Shown here piece after piece: positions 14,250-22,167 of a stretch of DNA of 37,898 bases. The notes beneath the pieces were generated by a model. It searched no databases. It was not told the origin of the DNA and saw only the letters and a program-made list of their open reading frames with translations. Origin of the DNA: Bacteroidales bacterium (GTDB lineage: Bacteria > Bacteroidota > Bacteroidia > Bacteroidales > UBA932); assembly GCA_017561885.1 (NCBI GenBank), contig JAFZBF010000048.1, positions 1 to 37,898 of the forward strand, written 5' to 3'. Made by a program: the position numbers and the translations under genes. Positions within the stretch are counted from its first letter, which is position 1. The number at the start of each line of letters is the position of its first letter.

Positions 14250-16538
14250 ATGAAAAAGCTCATTCCCTGGGTTCTGGGTGCCGTCATCCTTACCTTATTT
14301 TCCTGCGGCGAGCCGATCGAGCCGCAGAAGCCTGACACTCCGACTTCGGTAAGTTTCAACGTTCAGCCTACATCCCTTTCTTTCACCGGTGAAGGCGGAA
14401 CTCAGACCATTACCGTTACCACAGATTCGAAGAACTGGAAAGCGGCGACTACCGGGGACTGGGTTTCCCTCTCCTCTTCATCCGGCTCCGGGAATGCCAC
14501 CATATCTGTCACAGCCGCGAAAAACGGGAGCGAGAGGAGGATGCTGACTTTGTCATTCTCCGACGCTTCAGGACTGAAGGGCACAGCATCCGTCAGCATC
14601 GTTCAGGAAGCCTCCGAACTGCCAAGTGTCGAAATAGTTCCCTCTCCTGCCGCTTTCGACGGCACGAAACGCTCGTCTACCACCTATCAGCTGCTCATCT
14701 ACAGCTTCGCAGACAGTGACGGCGACGGCATAGGCGACTTCAGGGGCATCCAGAACAGGCTCGACTATCTCGACGCACTTGGAGTGACGGCGCTCTGGCT
14801 TTCTCCGGCACACCCCACAGGCAGCTATCACGCCTACGACGTGAACGACTACAACACCGTGAATCCCCTTTATGGCACGGAGGCTGACTTCAAGGCCCTC
14901 GTAGACGCCGCACACGCGAAAGGAATCGCCATCTATATGGACTATGTCCTCAACCACAGCGGCAGCGGGAACGCCTGGTTCAAGGCAGCCTGCTCGGACC
15001 CTGAAAGCCCTTATCGCGACTATTATGTGTTCTCCGACAATCCCACGGCAGACGTTCCGGCCGGCAAGATAGACAACTATGCAGGGGCCAAGAATCCCGG
15101 AATGGGCGAATGGCACGAAATTACTGTCGGCAACGCCGGATACAAGGGTCGCCTGCACTTCAAGGTAGACTGGACCGGCAAAACGAAGTTTGTGACCGTC
15201 ACCCAGACCACGGAAGCCGCCCAGAAATCCAACGCTTCGGCCACAAAATGGCTCTGGATCGGAAGTTCCGGCAATGTCGGCCTGTATGAGACGGAAACCG
15301 ATATCTTCGAGATAACCCTCGACGTCGACACCGACTGGGGATTCCTCGTAAGGAGTTCGAACTCCGACTCCTGGCCTTCCGGCACCAAATACGGCGCTCC
15401 CCAGGGCAGCGGCCCGGTCAAATTTGGAGAAGCTTTCCAGCTGGACAACAGCGGAAGCTGCGGCGACATCACCTTCGGCGGCAGCAAGTCATATTATTTC
15501 GCAAGTTTCTCCGGCTCGATGCCCGACCTCAACTACGGAAAATATACCGAATGCGAGAATTCTCCTGCATTCAAGGCCCTGGCCGCCTCTGCCGACCGCT
15601 GGATCACCGAATTCGGTGTGGACGGATTCAGGCTCGACGCAGTATTGTGGATATACCAGGGGCAGACGACTGCCAACCAGCGTTTCCTGCAACAATGGTA
15701 CGACCACTGCAACGCTACATACCAGGCTACCGGCGGCCACCAGGGTTCAATCTTCATGGTGGGCGAAGCCTGGGAAGGCCACGGCACCGAGAAACTGTAT
15801 TACAAAGGTCTTCCGTCATGCTTCGAGTTCGAGTACTGGGGCGCGCTGCAGAAAGCCCTGAGCGGCAGTGCCGGCGACTATGCTTCGACAGTTGTCGGAT
15901 ATATCGAAGACCATCTTGCCCAGCGACCCGGGTCAGCCAGAACATCTTTCCACATGACGAACCATGACCAGAACAGGGCCGCCAGCGACCTTGGCAAAGA
16001 CATGGCTAAAGAAAAACAGGCCGCTGCCATGCTGCTTACCTCCGGGGGCAAACCCTTCATCTACCAGGGTGAAGAGCTAGGCTACTGGGGAACTAAGGAC
16101 AACGGCGACGAATATGTCCGCACTCCCATCATGTGGGACAAGGCCGGAAAGGACTGCGCGAAGAAAGGCGTGAACAACAAGGTTGACAACAGCATGCTAA
16201 CGGCCGCTATTTCTGTAGAAAGCCAGGATGCCGATAAAAACTCGCTGCTCAATGTCTACAGGACCTGGAGCCGCCTGCGCAATACATACACGTCATTGGG
16301 AGACGGGCACATGCACCAGACAACCGCAGTCACCGGCGGTGGCAACTCGATAGCGGCTTGGACAATGTCGTTTGACTGGGAACAGATGCTGGTAATCCAC
16401 AACTGCGCCAAGTCTGAAAAGACCGTATCGGTTGCCGTTTCTATGGACAATCCCGTAGCCCTGCTCGGCACAGCCTCTGTCAAGGGCGATTCCCTCACCC
16501 TCGGTCCCAATTCATCAGTAGTATTTAAAATACAATAG
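14250..16538 (+). CDS. susG: SusG-like surface alpha-amylase (GH13) with N-terminal BACON domain
   Basis: 762 residues; lipobox TLFSC gives C19. A BACON-type Ig domain covers about 34-118 (QPTSLSFTGEGGTQTITV ... WVSLSSSSGSGNATISV). The GH13 barrel runs from about 145. Catalytic residues: nucleophile D463 (GFRLDAV), acid/base E506 (VGEAWEG), transition-state D573 (NHDQNR); region I DYVLNH is intact and DSDGDGIGD is a calcium-type loop. Between barrel regions, about 286-415, lies an inserted carbohydrate-binding module (KFVTVTQ ... KWLWIGSS), placed like CBM58 of SusG. It cuts starch outside the cell for SusC import. The BACON domain is an extra; as far as I recall classical SusG lacks it. It may act as a spacer from the membrane. 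Confidence 0.9.
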   Translation: MKKLIPWVLGAVILTLFSCGEPIEPQKPDTPTSVSFNVQPTSLSFTGEGGTQTITVTTDSKNWKAATTGDWVSLSSSSGSGNATISVTAAKNGSERRMLTLSFSDASGLKGTASVSIVQEASELPSVEIVPSPAAFDGTKRSSTTYQLLIYSFADSDGDGIGDFRGIQNRLDYLDALGVTALWLSPAHPTGSYHAYDVNDYNTVNPLYGTEADFKALVDAAHAKGIAIYMDYVLNHSGSGNAWFKAACSDPESPYRDYYVFSDNPTADVPAGKIDNYAGAKNPGMGEWHEITVGNAGYKGRLHFKVDWTGKTKFVTVTQTTEAAQKSNASATKWLWIGSSGNVGLYETETDIFEITLDVDTDWGFLVRSSNSDSWPSGTKYGAPQGSGPVKFGEAFQLDNSGSCGDITFGGSKSYYFASFSGSMPDLNYGKYTECENSPAFKALAASADRWITEFGVDGFRLDAVLWIYQGQTTANQRFLQQWYDHCNATYQATGGHQGSIFMVGEAWEGHGTEKLYYKGLPSCFEFEYWGALQKALSGSAGDYASTVVGYIEDHLAQRPGSARTSFHMTNHDQNRAASDLGKDMAKEKQAAAMLLTSGGKPFIYQGEELGYWGTKDNGDEYVRTPIMWDKAGKDCAKKGVNNKVDNSMLTAAISVESQDADKNSLLNVYRTWSRLRNTYTSLGDGHMHQTTAVTGGGNSIAAWTMSFDWEQMLVIHNCAKSEKTVSVAVSMDNPVALLGTASVKGDSLTLGPNSSVVFKIQ

Positions 16539-16542
16539 CATA

Positions 16543-18504
16543 ATGAAAAGATTCTTTCTTCTCGCGGGCGTCGCAGCCCTGATGGTTTCCTGCAGCCAGG
16601 CCGATTACTCAGCTGTTCCGCTGGCGACTGACCAAGTGCAGAGGGTAGAGCCCCTCAGCTGGTGGACAGGGATGACCACCGACCTGCAGCTTATGGTGCA
16701 GGGCCCCGGCATTTCGGAATGTGACGTGGCAGTGGAGGGCAAAGGTATGGCCGTGAAGGCCGTCCACAAGGCCGACAGCCCCAATTTCATATTCGTCGAC
16801 ATGACTGTGAAAGCCCCCGGCGAGTACAATCTGGTATTTACCCGCGGCGACGAGAGTTTCAAATACCCTTATATCATACGCGAACGCGAAAAAGGCAGCC
16901 GTGAGCGCGAGAGCTTCTCCACCGCCGACATGATATATCTCATCATGCCCGACCGTTTCGCTTCTGCGACCGACCTCAACGACAGCTGCTGGCCGGGCGG
17001 AGACTACATCGACGGTTCCGCCCGTCCCTGGGCCGTTCCTGAGACTCCGGACGAGGTGAACCGCGCCGACGCAGTGGCTCGCCACGGCGGTGACATCCAG
17101 GGAATTATGGACCATCTGGACTATATCGCAGAGCTTGGAGCCACCGCTATCTGGTCTACCCCGCTGCTGCTCGACAACCAGGACCACGAGTCGTACCACG
17201 GCTATGCCTGCGCCGACTATTACCATATCGACCCTCGCTTCGGCGACAATGAGCTATACAAGAGTTTCGTCGATGCAGCCCACCAGCACGGCATCAAGGT
17301 CATCATGGACATCGTGACCAATCACTGCGGCACCGCACACTGGTGGATGCAGGATGCTCCTTTCAAGGACTGGTATCACAGCGCGGAGCCCTACACCCAG
17401 ATGAACGCCCTGTTCTCGGTCTATATGGACCCCAACGCTTCAATCCGCGACCGCGAGCGCCAGGAGAGCGGCTGGTTCGTACCCTCGATGCCCGACATGA
17501 ACCTCGACAATCCATACGTGCTGAAGTATTTCCAGCAGTGGGCAGTCTGGTGGGTGGAATATGCAGGGCTTGACGGCCTGCGCGTCGACACCTACCCCTA
17601 CAACGAACCCGTGCCAATGTCGCAGTGGTGCAAGGCCGTCACCGATGAATATCCCAATATGAACATTGTGGGTGAATGCTGGGACAGGAACATCCCGCAG
17701 CTGGCCTACTGGCAGAAGGACAACCCCAACGTGGACGGCTTCAATTCCAACCTGCCGTCCATCATGGACTTCCCTCTGGAGAGCGCCATCAAGACCGCCC
17801 TCTGCGAAGACTACGTCAACTGGGACGAGGGCATGACCCGCATCTACACTGTCATCGCACAGGATTTCGCTTACCACGATCTCAGCCATATGATGACCTT
17901 CTTCGCCAACCACGACCACGCCCGTACCGGTGACGTGCTCAGGGAAGATCCGGAACGTATGAAACTCGCCATCACCCTGCTCGCAACCCTCCGCGGCATT
18001 CCCCAGCTATACTATGGCGACGAAATGATGTTCCTGGAGCGCAAGGACGTGCCCAGCCACGACGGCGCCAAGCGCATCGACTTCCCGGGAGGATGGGACG
18101 GCGACAGCTTCAGCCTCTTCGACAAGGATGGCCGTGAACTTGCTCCTCGCGAGTATCAGTTCGCCGAAGAACTGCACGACTACACAGCAAACCTCTTCAA
18201 CTGGCGCAAGGGCAGCAAGGCCGTACAGGACGGCAAGACCCTGCACTTCCTCTCGCGCGCCAACATCGGCGACAGGAACATCACCGACAACACATACGCA
18301 TATTTCCGCTACACGGACACTGACGCCGTGTTCGTATATATCAACAACAGCTTCGAGCCGCACGCCCTCGACTGGGACCATTACCGCGAATTTGTGGAAG
18401 GCCCCGTCAACGGCCGCGACGTGCTCACAGGAGAGAGCATTACCCTGCGCAACGGCATTACGATAGCTCCGAAGAGCGCTCTCGTAGTTGAATTCAAACG
18501 CTGA
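16543..18504 (+). CDS. susA: SusA-like neopullulanase / cyclomaltodextrinase (GH13)
   Basis: 653 residues. The N-terminal leader MKRFFLLAGVAALMVSC carries a lipobox (C17). Residues 24-112 are the beta domain found before the barrel in cyclomaltodextrinase-type enzymes. The GH13 barrel begins at ADMIYLIMPDRF (128) with DIVTNH at region I, nucleophile D349 (GLRVDTYPY), acid/base E378 (NIVGECW) and D458 (FFANHDHAR). A C-terminal beta domain ends the protein. It should split imported maltooligosaccharides and cyclodextrins to maltose or panose in the periplasm. In B. thetaiotaomicron susA precedes susC, whereas here it follows susG by 4 bases. Its TGA stop overlaps the ATG of the GH2 gene. Confidence 0.9.
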   Translation: MKRFFLLAGVAALMVSCSQADYSAVPLATDQVQRVEPLSWWTGMTTDLQLMVQGPGISECDVAVEGKGMAVKAVHKADSPNFIFVDMTVKAPGEYNLVFTRGDESFKYPYIIREREKGSRERESFSTADMIYLIMPDRFASATDLNDSCWPGGDYIDGSARPWAVPETPDEVNRADAVARHGGDIQGIMDHLDYIAELGATAIWSTPLLLDNQDHESYHGYACADYYHIDPRFGDNELYKSFVDAAHQHGIKVIMDIVTNHCGTAHWWMQDAPFKDWYHSAEPYTQMNALFSVYMDPNASIRDRERQESGWFVPSMPDMNLDNPYVLKYFQQWAVWWVEYAGLDGLRVDTYPYNEPVPMSQWCKAVTDEYPNMNIVGECWDRNIPQLAYWQKDNPNVDGFNSNLPSIMDFPLESAIKTALCEDYVNWDEGMTRIYTVIAQDFAYHDLSHMMTFFANHDHARTGDVLREDPERMKLAITLLATLRGIPQLYYGDEMMFLERKDVPSHDGAKRIDFPGGWDGDSFSLFDKDGRELAPREYQFAEELHDYTANLFNWRKGSKAVQDGKTLHFLSRANIGDRNITDNTYAYFRYTDTDAVFVYINNSFEPHALDWDHYREFVEGPVNGRDVLTGESITLRNGITIAPKSALVVEFKR

Positions 18505-20885
18505 TGAGAAGAATCTGCACCATACTGGCCCTTGCGGCTCTCTGTACCTGTGCGTTCGCACAGAGGTCCGAAACCCTGCTACGGGACTGGACCTTCAACG
18601 GTACTGAAAAGGTCCGCATACCCCACGACTGGGCGATAACCGGACCTTTCGACCGCAGCATCGACCTGCAGGTGGTAGCCATCCGCCAGAACGGCGAGAC
18701 CGAAGCAAGCGAGAAAACTGCACGCAGCGGCGGTCTGCCCTGGATCGGTAAGGGTTTCTACGAGTGCACTGTAAATATTGACAAAACTCCCGGAATGAGA
18801 TGTACACTTCTTTTCGACGGAGCAATGTCAAATGCCAAAGTTTATGTCAACGGACAATTCGCGGGCGAATGGCCTTACGGCTACAACTCCTTCTGTTTCG
18901 ATGTCTCTGATCTGGTGAAAAACGGCAGCAACGATATTCGCGTCGATCTCGAGAACCTCCCTGGAAGTTCACGATGGTATCCCGGCGCCGGACTGTACCG
19001 CAACGTCCACCTTATCCTGACCGGAGAAACCCGCATTCCCGTCTGGGGCACGCAGATCACAACCCCTGAAGTTTCGCCTGACAACGCTCTCGTTTCTGTA
19101 AGGACAGAAGTCGAAGGCCCGCTTGACGGGGTTACCGTACTCACCGAAATCCTGTATAAAGGTCAGGTTGTTGCGAAATCTGCCGAATCTCCGGCCGCCG
19201 GTCTCCTTGAGCAGCAGATCAGACTCGAGAATCCGGCCCTCTGGAGTCCCGAGGCCCCGAATCTGTACAAGGCTGTAACCATCCTGCGCAAAGGTCAGCA
19301 AGAGATAGACCGTTACGAAACCGTATTCGGAGTAAGGAGTGTTTCCGTGACCGCTGAGGGTGGCTTCCAGCTTAACGGACAACGCCGGCAGTTCAAGGGA
19401 GTATGCCTGCATCACGACCTCGGACCGCTCGGTGCTGCAGTGAACGAATCGGCGATACGCCGGCAGCTGGGCATCCTCAAGGATATGGGCTGCGACGCAA
19501 TCCGCACTTCCCACAACATGCCTGCCCCCGAACTGGTACAGCTCTGCAATGAGATGGGCTTCATGATGATGCTGGAGCCTTTCGACGAGTGGGACATAGC
19601 CAAGTGTGAAAACGGTTATCATCTCCTGTTCGACGAGTGGGCTGAGCGCGATATGGTCAACATGCTTCGCCACTATCGCAATGATCCGTGTGTAGTGATG
19701 TGGAGCATAGGCAACGAAGTCCCTTCGCAGGGCTCGCCCGGAGGCATAGAGACAGCCCGCTTCCTGCAGGACATCTGCCACCGCGAAGATCCCACCCGTC
19801 CGGTAACCTGCGGAATGGACCAGGTCTGGACGGTAAACCGCAACGGCTTTGCAGCCGCCATCGATGTACCTGGATACAACTACCGCACGCATTTCTTTCT
19901 GGAAGGCATCGGGATGCTCCCTCAGGGATACATTCTCGGCAGCGAGACAGCATCATGCATAAGCTCCCGCGGAGTGTATCATTTCCCTGCAGAAAAGGTC
20001 TTCAGCGCAACCACACCCGACCTTCAGTGCTCTTCATACGACGAGGACGCATGCTCATGGAGCAACATCCCTGACATCGACTTCGCCCTTGCCGACGACT
20101 ACCCCTGGTATCTCGGACAGTTCGTGTGGACAGGCTTCGACTATCTCGGCGAGCCCCACCCCTACGATACAGACGCCTGGCCCAGCCATAGCTCTTACTT
20201 CGGCATAGTTGACCTTGCCGGCATACCCAAGGACCGTTTCTGGCTTTACCGCAGCGTGTGGAACACCACCTCGCCAACTCTTCACATCCTCCCGCACTGG
20301 ACCTGGCCCGGAAGAGAGGGAGAAACAACCCCTGTTTACGTCTATACTTCCTGGCCTTCCGCAGAGCTTTTCGTCAACGGTGTTTCTCAAGGCGTACGGA
20401 CGAAACGTACTGACGCACCCGCTACAGACGGCAGCCAGAGGGCCGATGTGGAAGACCGCTACCGTCTGATGTGGAAAGATGTCGTCTACGAACCCGGAAC
20501 TGTCCTGGTGGTTGCGTATGACTCCGACGGCAAGGAAGCTGGCCGCGACAGCGTGGTAACTGCCGGAGCCCCTGCCAGACTTGCTGCCGAAGCTTCTTTC
20601 GTTTCAGACAACCTTTCATTCATTACCGTATCTGTATTGGATAAGGCAGGAATTCCTGTTCCGACAGCCGACAACTCCATAAGCGTTCGTGTGCGCGGTC
20701 GCGGGCTGAAATTCAAGGCCATCGCAAACGGCGATGCGACCTGTCTGGAGTCTTTCCAGCAGCCTGGGATGCATCTGTTCAGCGGAAAGCTCACAGTCAT
20801 AGTCGAGAGCACCGGCAAACCCGGGAAGGGCGTGGTCGTTCTCGGCGGCAAAGGACTCAAGAAAACAAAAATCAGAATCATATGA
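18504..20885 (+). CDS. GH2-family glycoside hydrolase (beta-galactosidase-like)
   Basis: 793 residues with a signal peptide ending AFA-Q (about 1-19), so probably periplasmic. Domain order is that of Bacteroidetes GH2 enzymes: sugar-binding jelly roll (about 23-175: GFYECTVNID, VYVNGQFAGEWPYGYNSF), Ig-like domain (180-278), TIM barrel (about 280-590) with acid/base E405 (MWSIGNEVPSQG) and nucleophile E481 (ILGSETASC), then a DUF4982-like domain (613-690, VYVYTSWPSAELFVNG) and a last Ig-like domain. GH2 enzymes act on beta-galactosides, beta-mannosides or beta-glucuronides, not starch, so its place in the middle of a starch operon is unexpected. It is translationally coupled to susA (TGATG) and to the next GH13 gene (ATGA). 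The substrate cannot be assigned. Confidence 0.88.
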   Translation: MRRICTILALAALCTCAFAQRSETLLRDWTFNGTEKVRIPHDWAITGPFDRSIDLQVVAIRQNGETEASEKTARSGGLPWIGKGFYECTVNIDKTPGMRCTLLFDGAMSNAKVYVNGQFAGEWPYGYNSFCFDVSDLVKNGSNDIRVDLENLPGSSRWYPGAGLYRNVHLILTGETRIPVWGTQITTPEVSPDNALVSVRTEVEGPLDGVTVLTEILYKGQVVAKSAESPAAGLLEQQIRLENPALWSPEAPNLYKAVTILRKGQQEIDRYETVFGVRSVSVTAEGGFQLNGQRRQFKGVCLHHDLGPLGAAVNESAIRRQLGILKDMGCDAIRTSHNMPAPELVQLCNEMGFMMMLEPFDEWDIAKCENGYHLLFDEWAERDMVNMLRHYRNDPCVVMWSIGNEVPSQGSPGGIETARFLQDICHREDPTRPVTCGMDQVWTVNRNGFAAAIDVPGYNYRTHFFLEGIGMLPQGYILGSETASCISSRGVYHFPAEKVFSATTPDLQCSSYDEDACSWSNIPDIDFALADDYPWYLGQFVWTGFDYLGEPHPYDTDAWPSHSSYFGIVDLAGIPKDRFWLYRSVWNTTSPTLHILPHWTWPGREGETTPVYVYTSWPSAELFVNGVSQGVRTKRTDAPATDGSQRADVEDRYRLMWKDVVYEPGTVLVVAYDSDGKEAGRDSVVTAGAPARLAAEASFVSDNLSFITVSVLDKAGIPVPTADNSISVRVRGRGLKFKAIANGDATCLESFQQPGMHLFSGKLTVIVESTGKPGKGVVVLGGKGLKKTKIRII

Positions 20886-22165
20886 AAAGAATAATCATCG
20901 TTGCTCTGGCAGCGTTCACCCTCATCTTAGGAGCGTGCAACCGCAAGGCCGCCGAAACTCCCCTGCATCCTGACTGGACCTACAACACCGTGGTCTATGA
21001 GGTCAACATCCGCCAGTTCTCTCCTGAAGGCACCTTCAAGGGCGTAGAGGCTCAGTTGCCCCGCCTGAAGGATCTGGGTGTCGACATCCTCTGGCTGATG
21101 CCTATGTATCAGATCGGCGTCGAAGGGCGCAAGGGCACCCTCGGATCTTATTATGCAATTTCCGACTACACCGCCGTCAATCCCGAGTTCGGCACGATGG
21201 AGGACTTCGAGGACCTGCTGGCCGCCGCTCACAAGGCCGGGTTCAAGGTGATACTCGACTGGGTTGCCAACCAGACCGCCCCGGACAACGTGTGGATGAA
21301 CACCAAGCCCGCCGATTTCTACGAGAGGGACGCTGACGGCAATGCCATCTGGGAGTACGACTGGACTGACACCCGCAGCCTCAACTACGAGAACGAAGCC
21401 GTATGGGCCGCCCAGGACGAATGTATGCGTTTCTGGCTGGAGAAAGGTGTTGACGGTTTCCGCTGCGACGCCGCAGCCGAAGTTCCCGCCAAGTTCTGGA
21501 AGGGCATCCTCCCGGGTATAAAGAAAGATTATCCGGACATCTACCTTCTTGCAGAGGCAGAGAACCCCGCACTCACCGACCCGAAGGAGACTTTCGACGC
21601 CTCATATGCATGGGCGCTCCACCATATGCTGAACGACGTGGCCCAGGGCACCAAGACAGTGAAGGATATCAAGAAATACCTGACCAAGGACGACGCCTGG
21701 ATGGGGCCTGCAAACTTCCGCCTTATGTTCACATCCAACCACGACGAGAACTCGTGGTCCGGCAGCGAGTTCGAAAGAATGGGAGATGCCGCCAAGGTGA
21801 TGGAAGTGCTCTGCTTCACCCTTCCGAAGGGCCAGCCGCTGGTATATACCGGTCAGGAGATCGGCCTCACCCGCCGTCTGGAGTTTTTCGAGAAGGATCC
21901 CATCGACGACTGGTCAGCCAATGAATATACATCTTTCATCCGTGAGCTCGTGGCTTTCCGCCACGCTCATCCCTGCCTTGCAGCCGGCGAGAAAGGCGCT
22001 CCCGCCAAGATTATCAAGAAGGTGCCCAAAGGCGTTCTTGCCTTCACCCGCGAGGCTGACGGCGATGCCGTAACCGTATATGCCAACCTCACTCCCGAAC
22101 CTGTGGATGTGACTGTCGGCAAAGAGAAAATAACCCTCCAGCCCTGGGGTTGGAAATTGTTCTGA
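20882..22165 (+). CDS. small GH13 alpha-amylase-family lipoprotein with altered region I
   Basis: 427 residues; lipobox LILGAC gives C19. A compact GH13 enzyme without added binding modules. Catalytic residues are present: nucleophile D196 (DGFRCDAAAE), acid/base E225 (LLAEAEN), D288 (TSNHDEN). The conserved region I, normally DxxxNH, reads DWVANQ (126-131): Q131 replaces the histidine that contacts sugar in subsite -1. The C-terminal beta domain is short. It overlaps the GH2 stop (ATGA) and is followed 2 bases later by susB. It is likely a periplasmic maltodextrin hydrolase or glucosyltransferase. The Gln change may alter specificity or lower activity; which one cannot be seen. Confidence 0.88.
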   Translation: MKRIIIVALAAFTLILGACNRKAAETPLHPDWTYNTVVYEVNIRQFSPEGTFKGVEAQLPRLKDLGVDILWLMPMYQIGVEGRKGTLGSYYAISDYTAVNPEFGTMEDFEDLLAAAHKAGFKVILDWVANQTAPDNVWMNTKPADFYERDADGNAIWEYDWTDTRSLNYENEAVWAAQDECMRFWLEKGVDGFRCDAAAEVPAKFWKGILPGIKKDYPDIYLLAEAENPALTDPKETFDASYAWALHHMLNDVAQGTKTVKDIKKYLTKDDAWMGPANFRLMFTSNHDENSWSGSEFERMGDAAKVMEVLCFTLPKGQPLVYTGQEIGLTRRLEFFEKDPIDDWSANEYTSFIRELVAFRHAHPCLAAGEKGAPAKIIKKVPKGVLAFTREADGDAVTVYANLTPEPVDVTVGKEKITLQPWGWKLF

Positions 22166-22167
22166 CG

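Noticed and set aside
18969..19892. 307-codon frame on the minus strand
   Set aside because: Antisense to the GH2 barrel with its catalytic glutamates; no domain in the antisense product.
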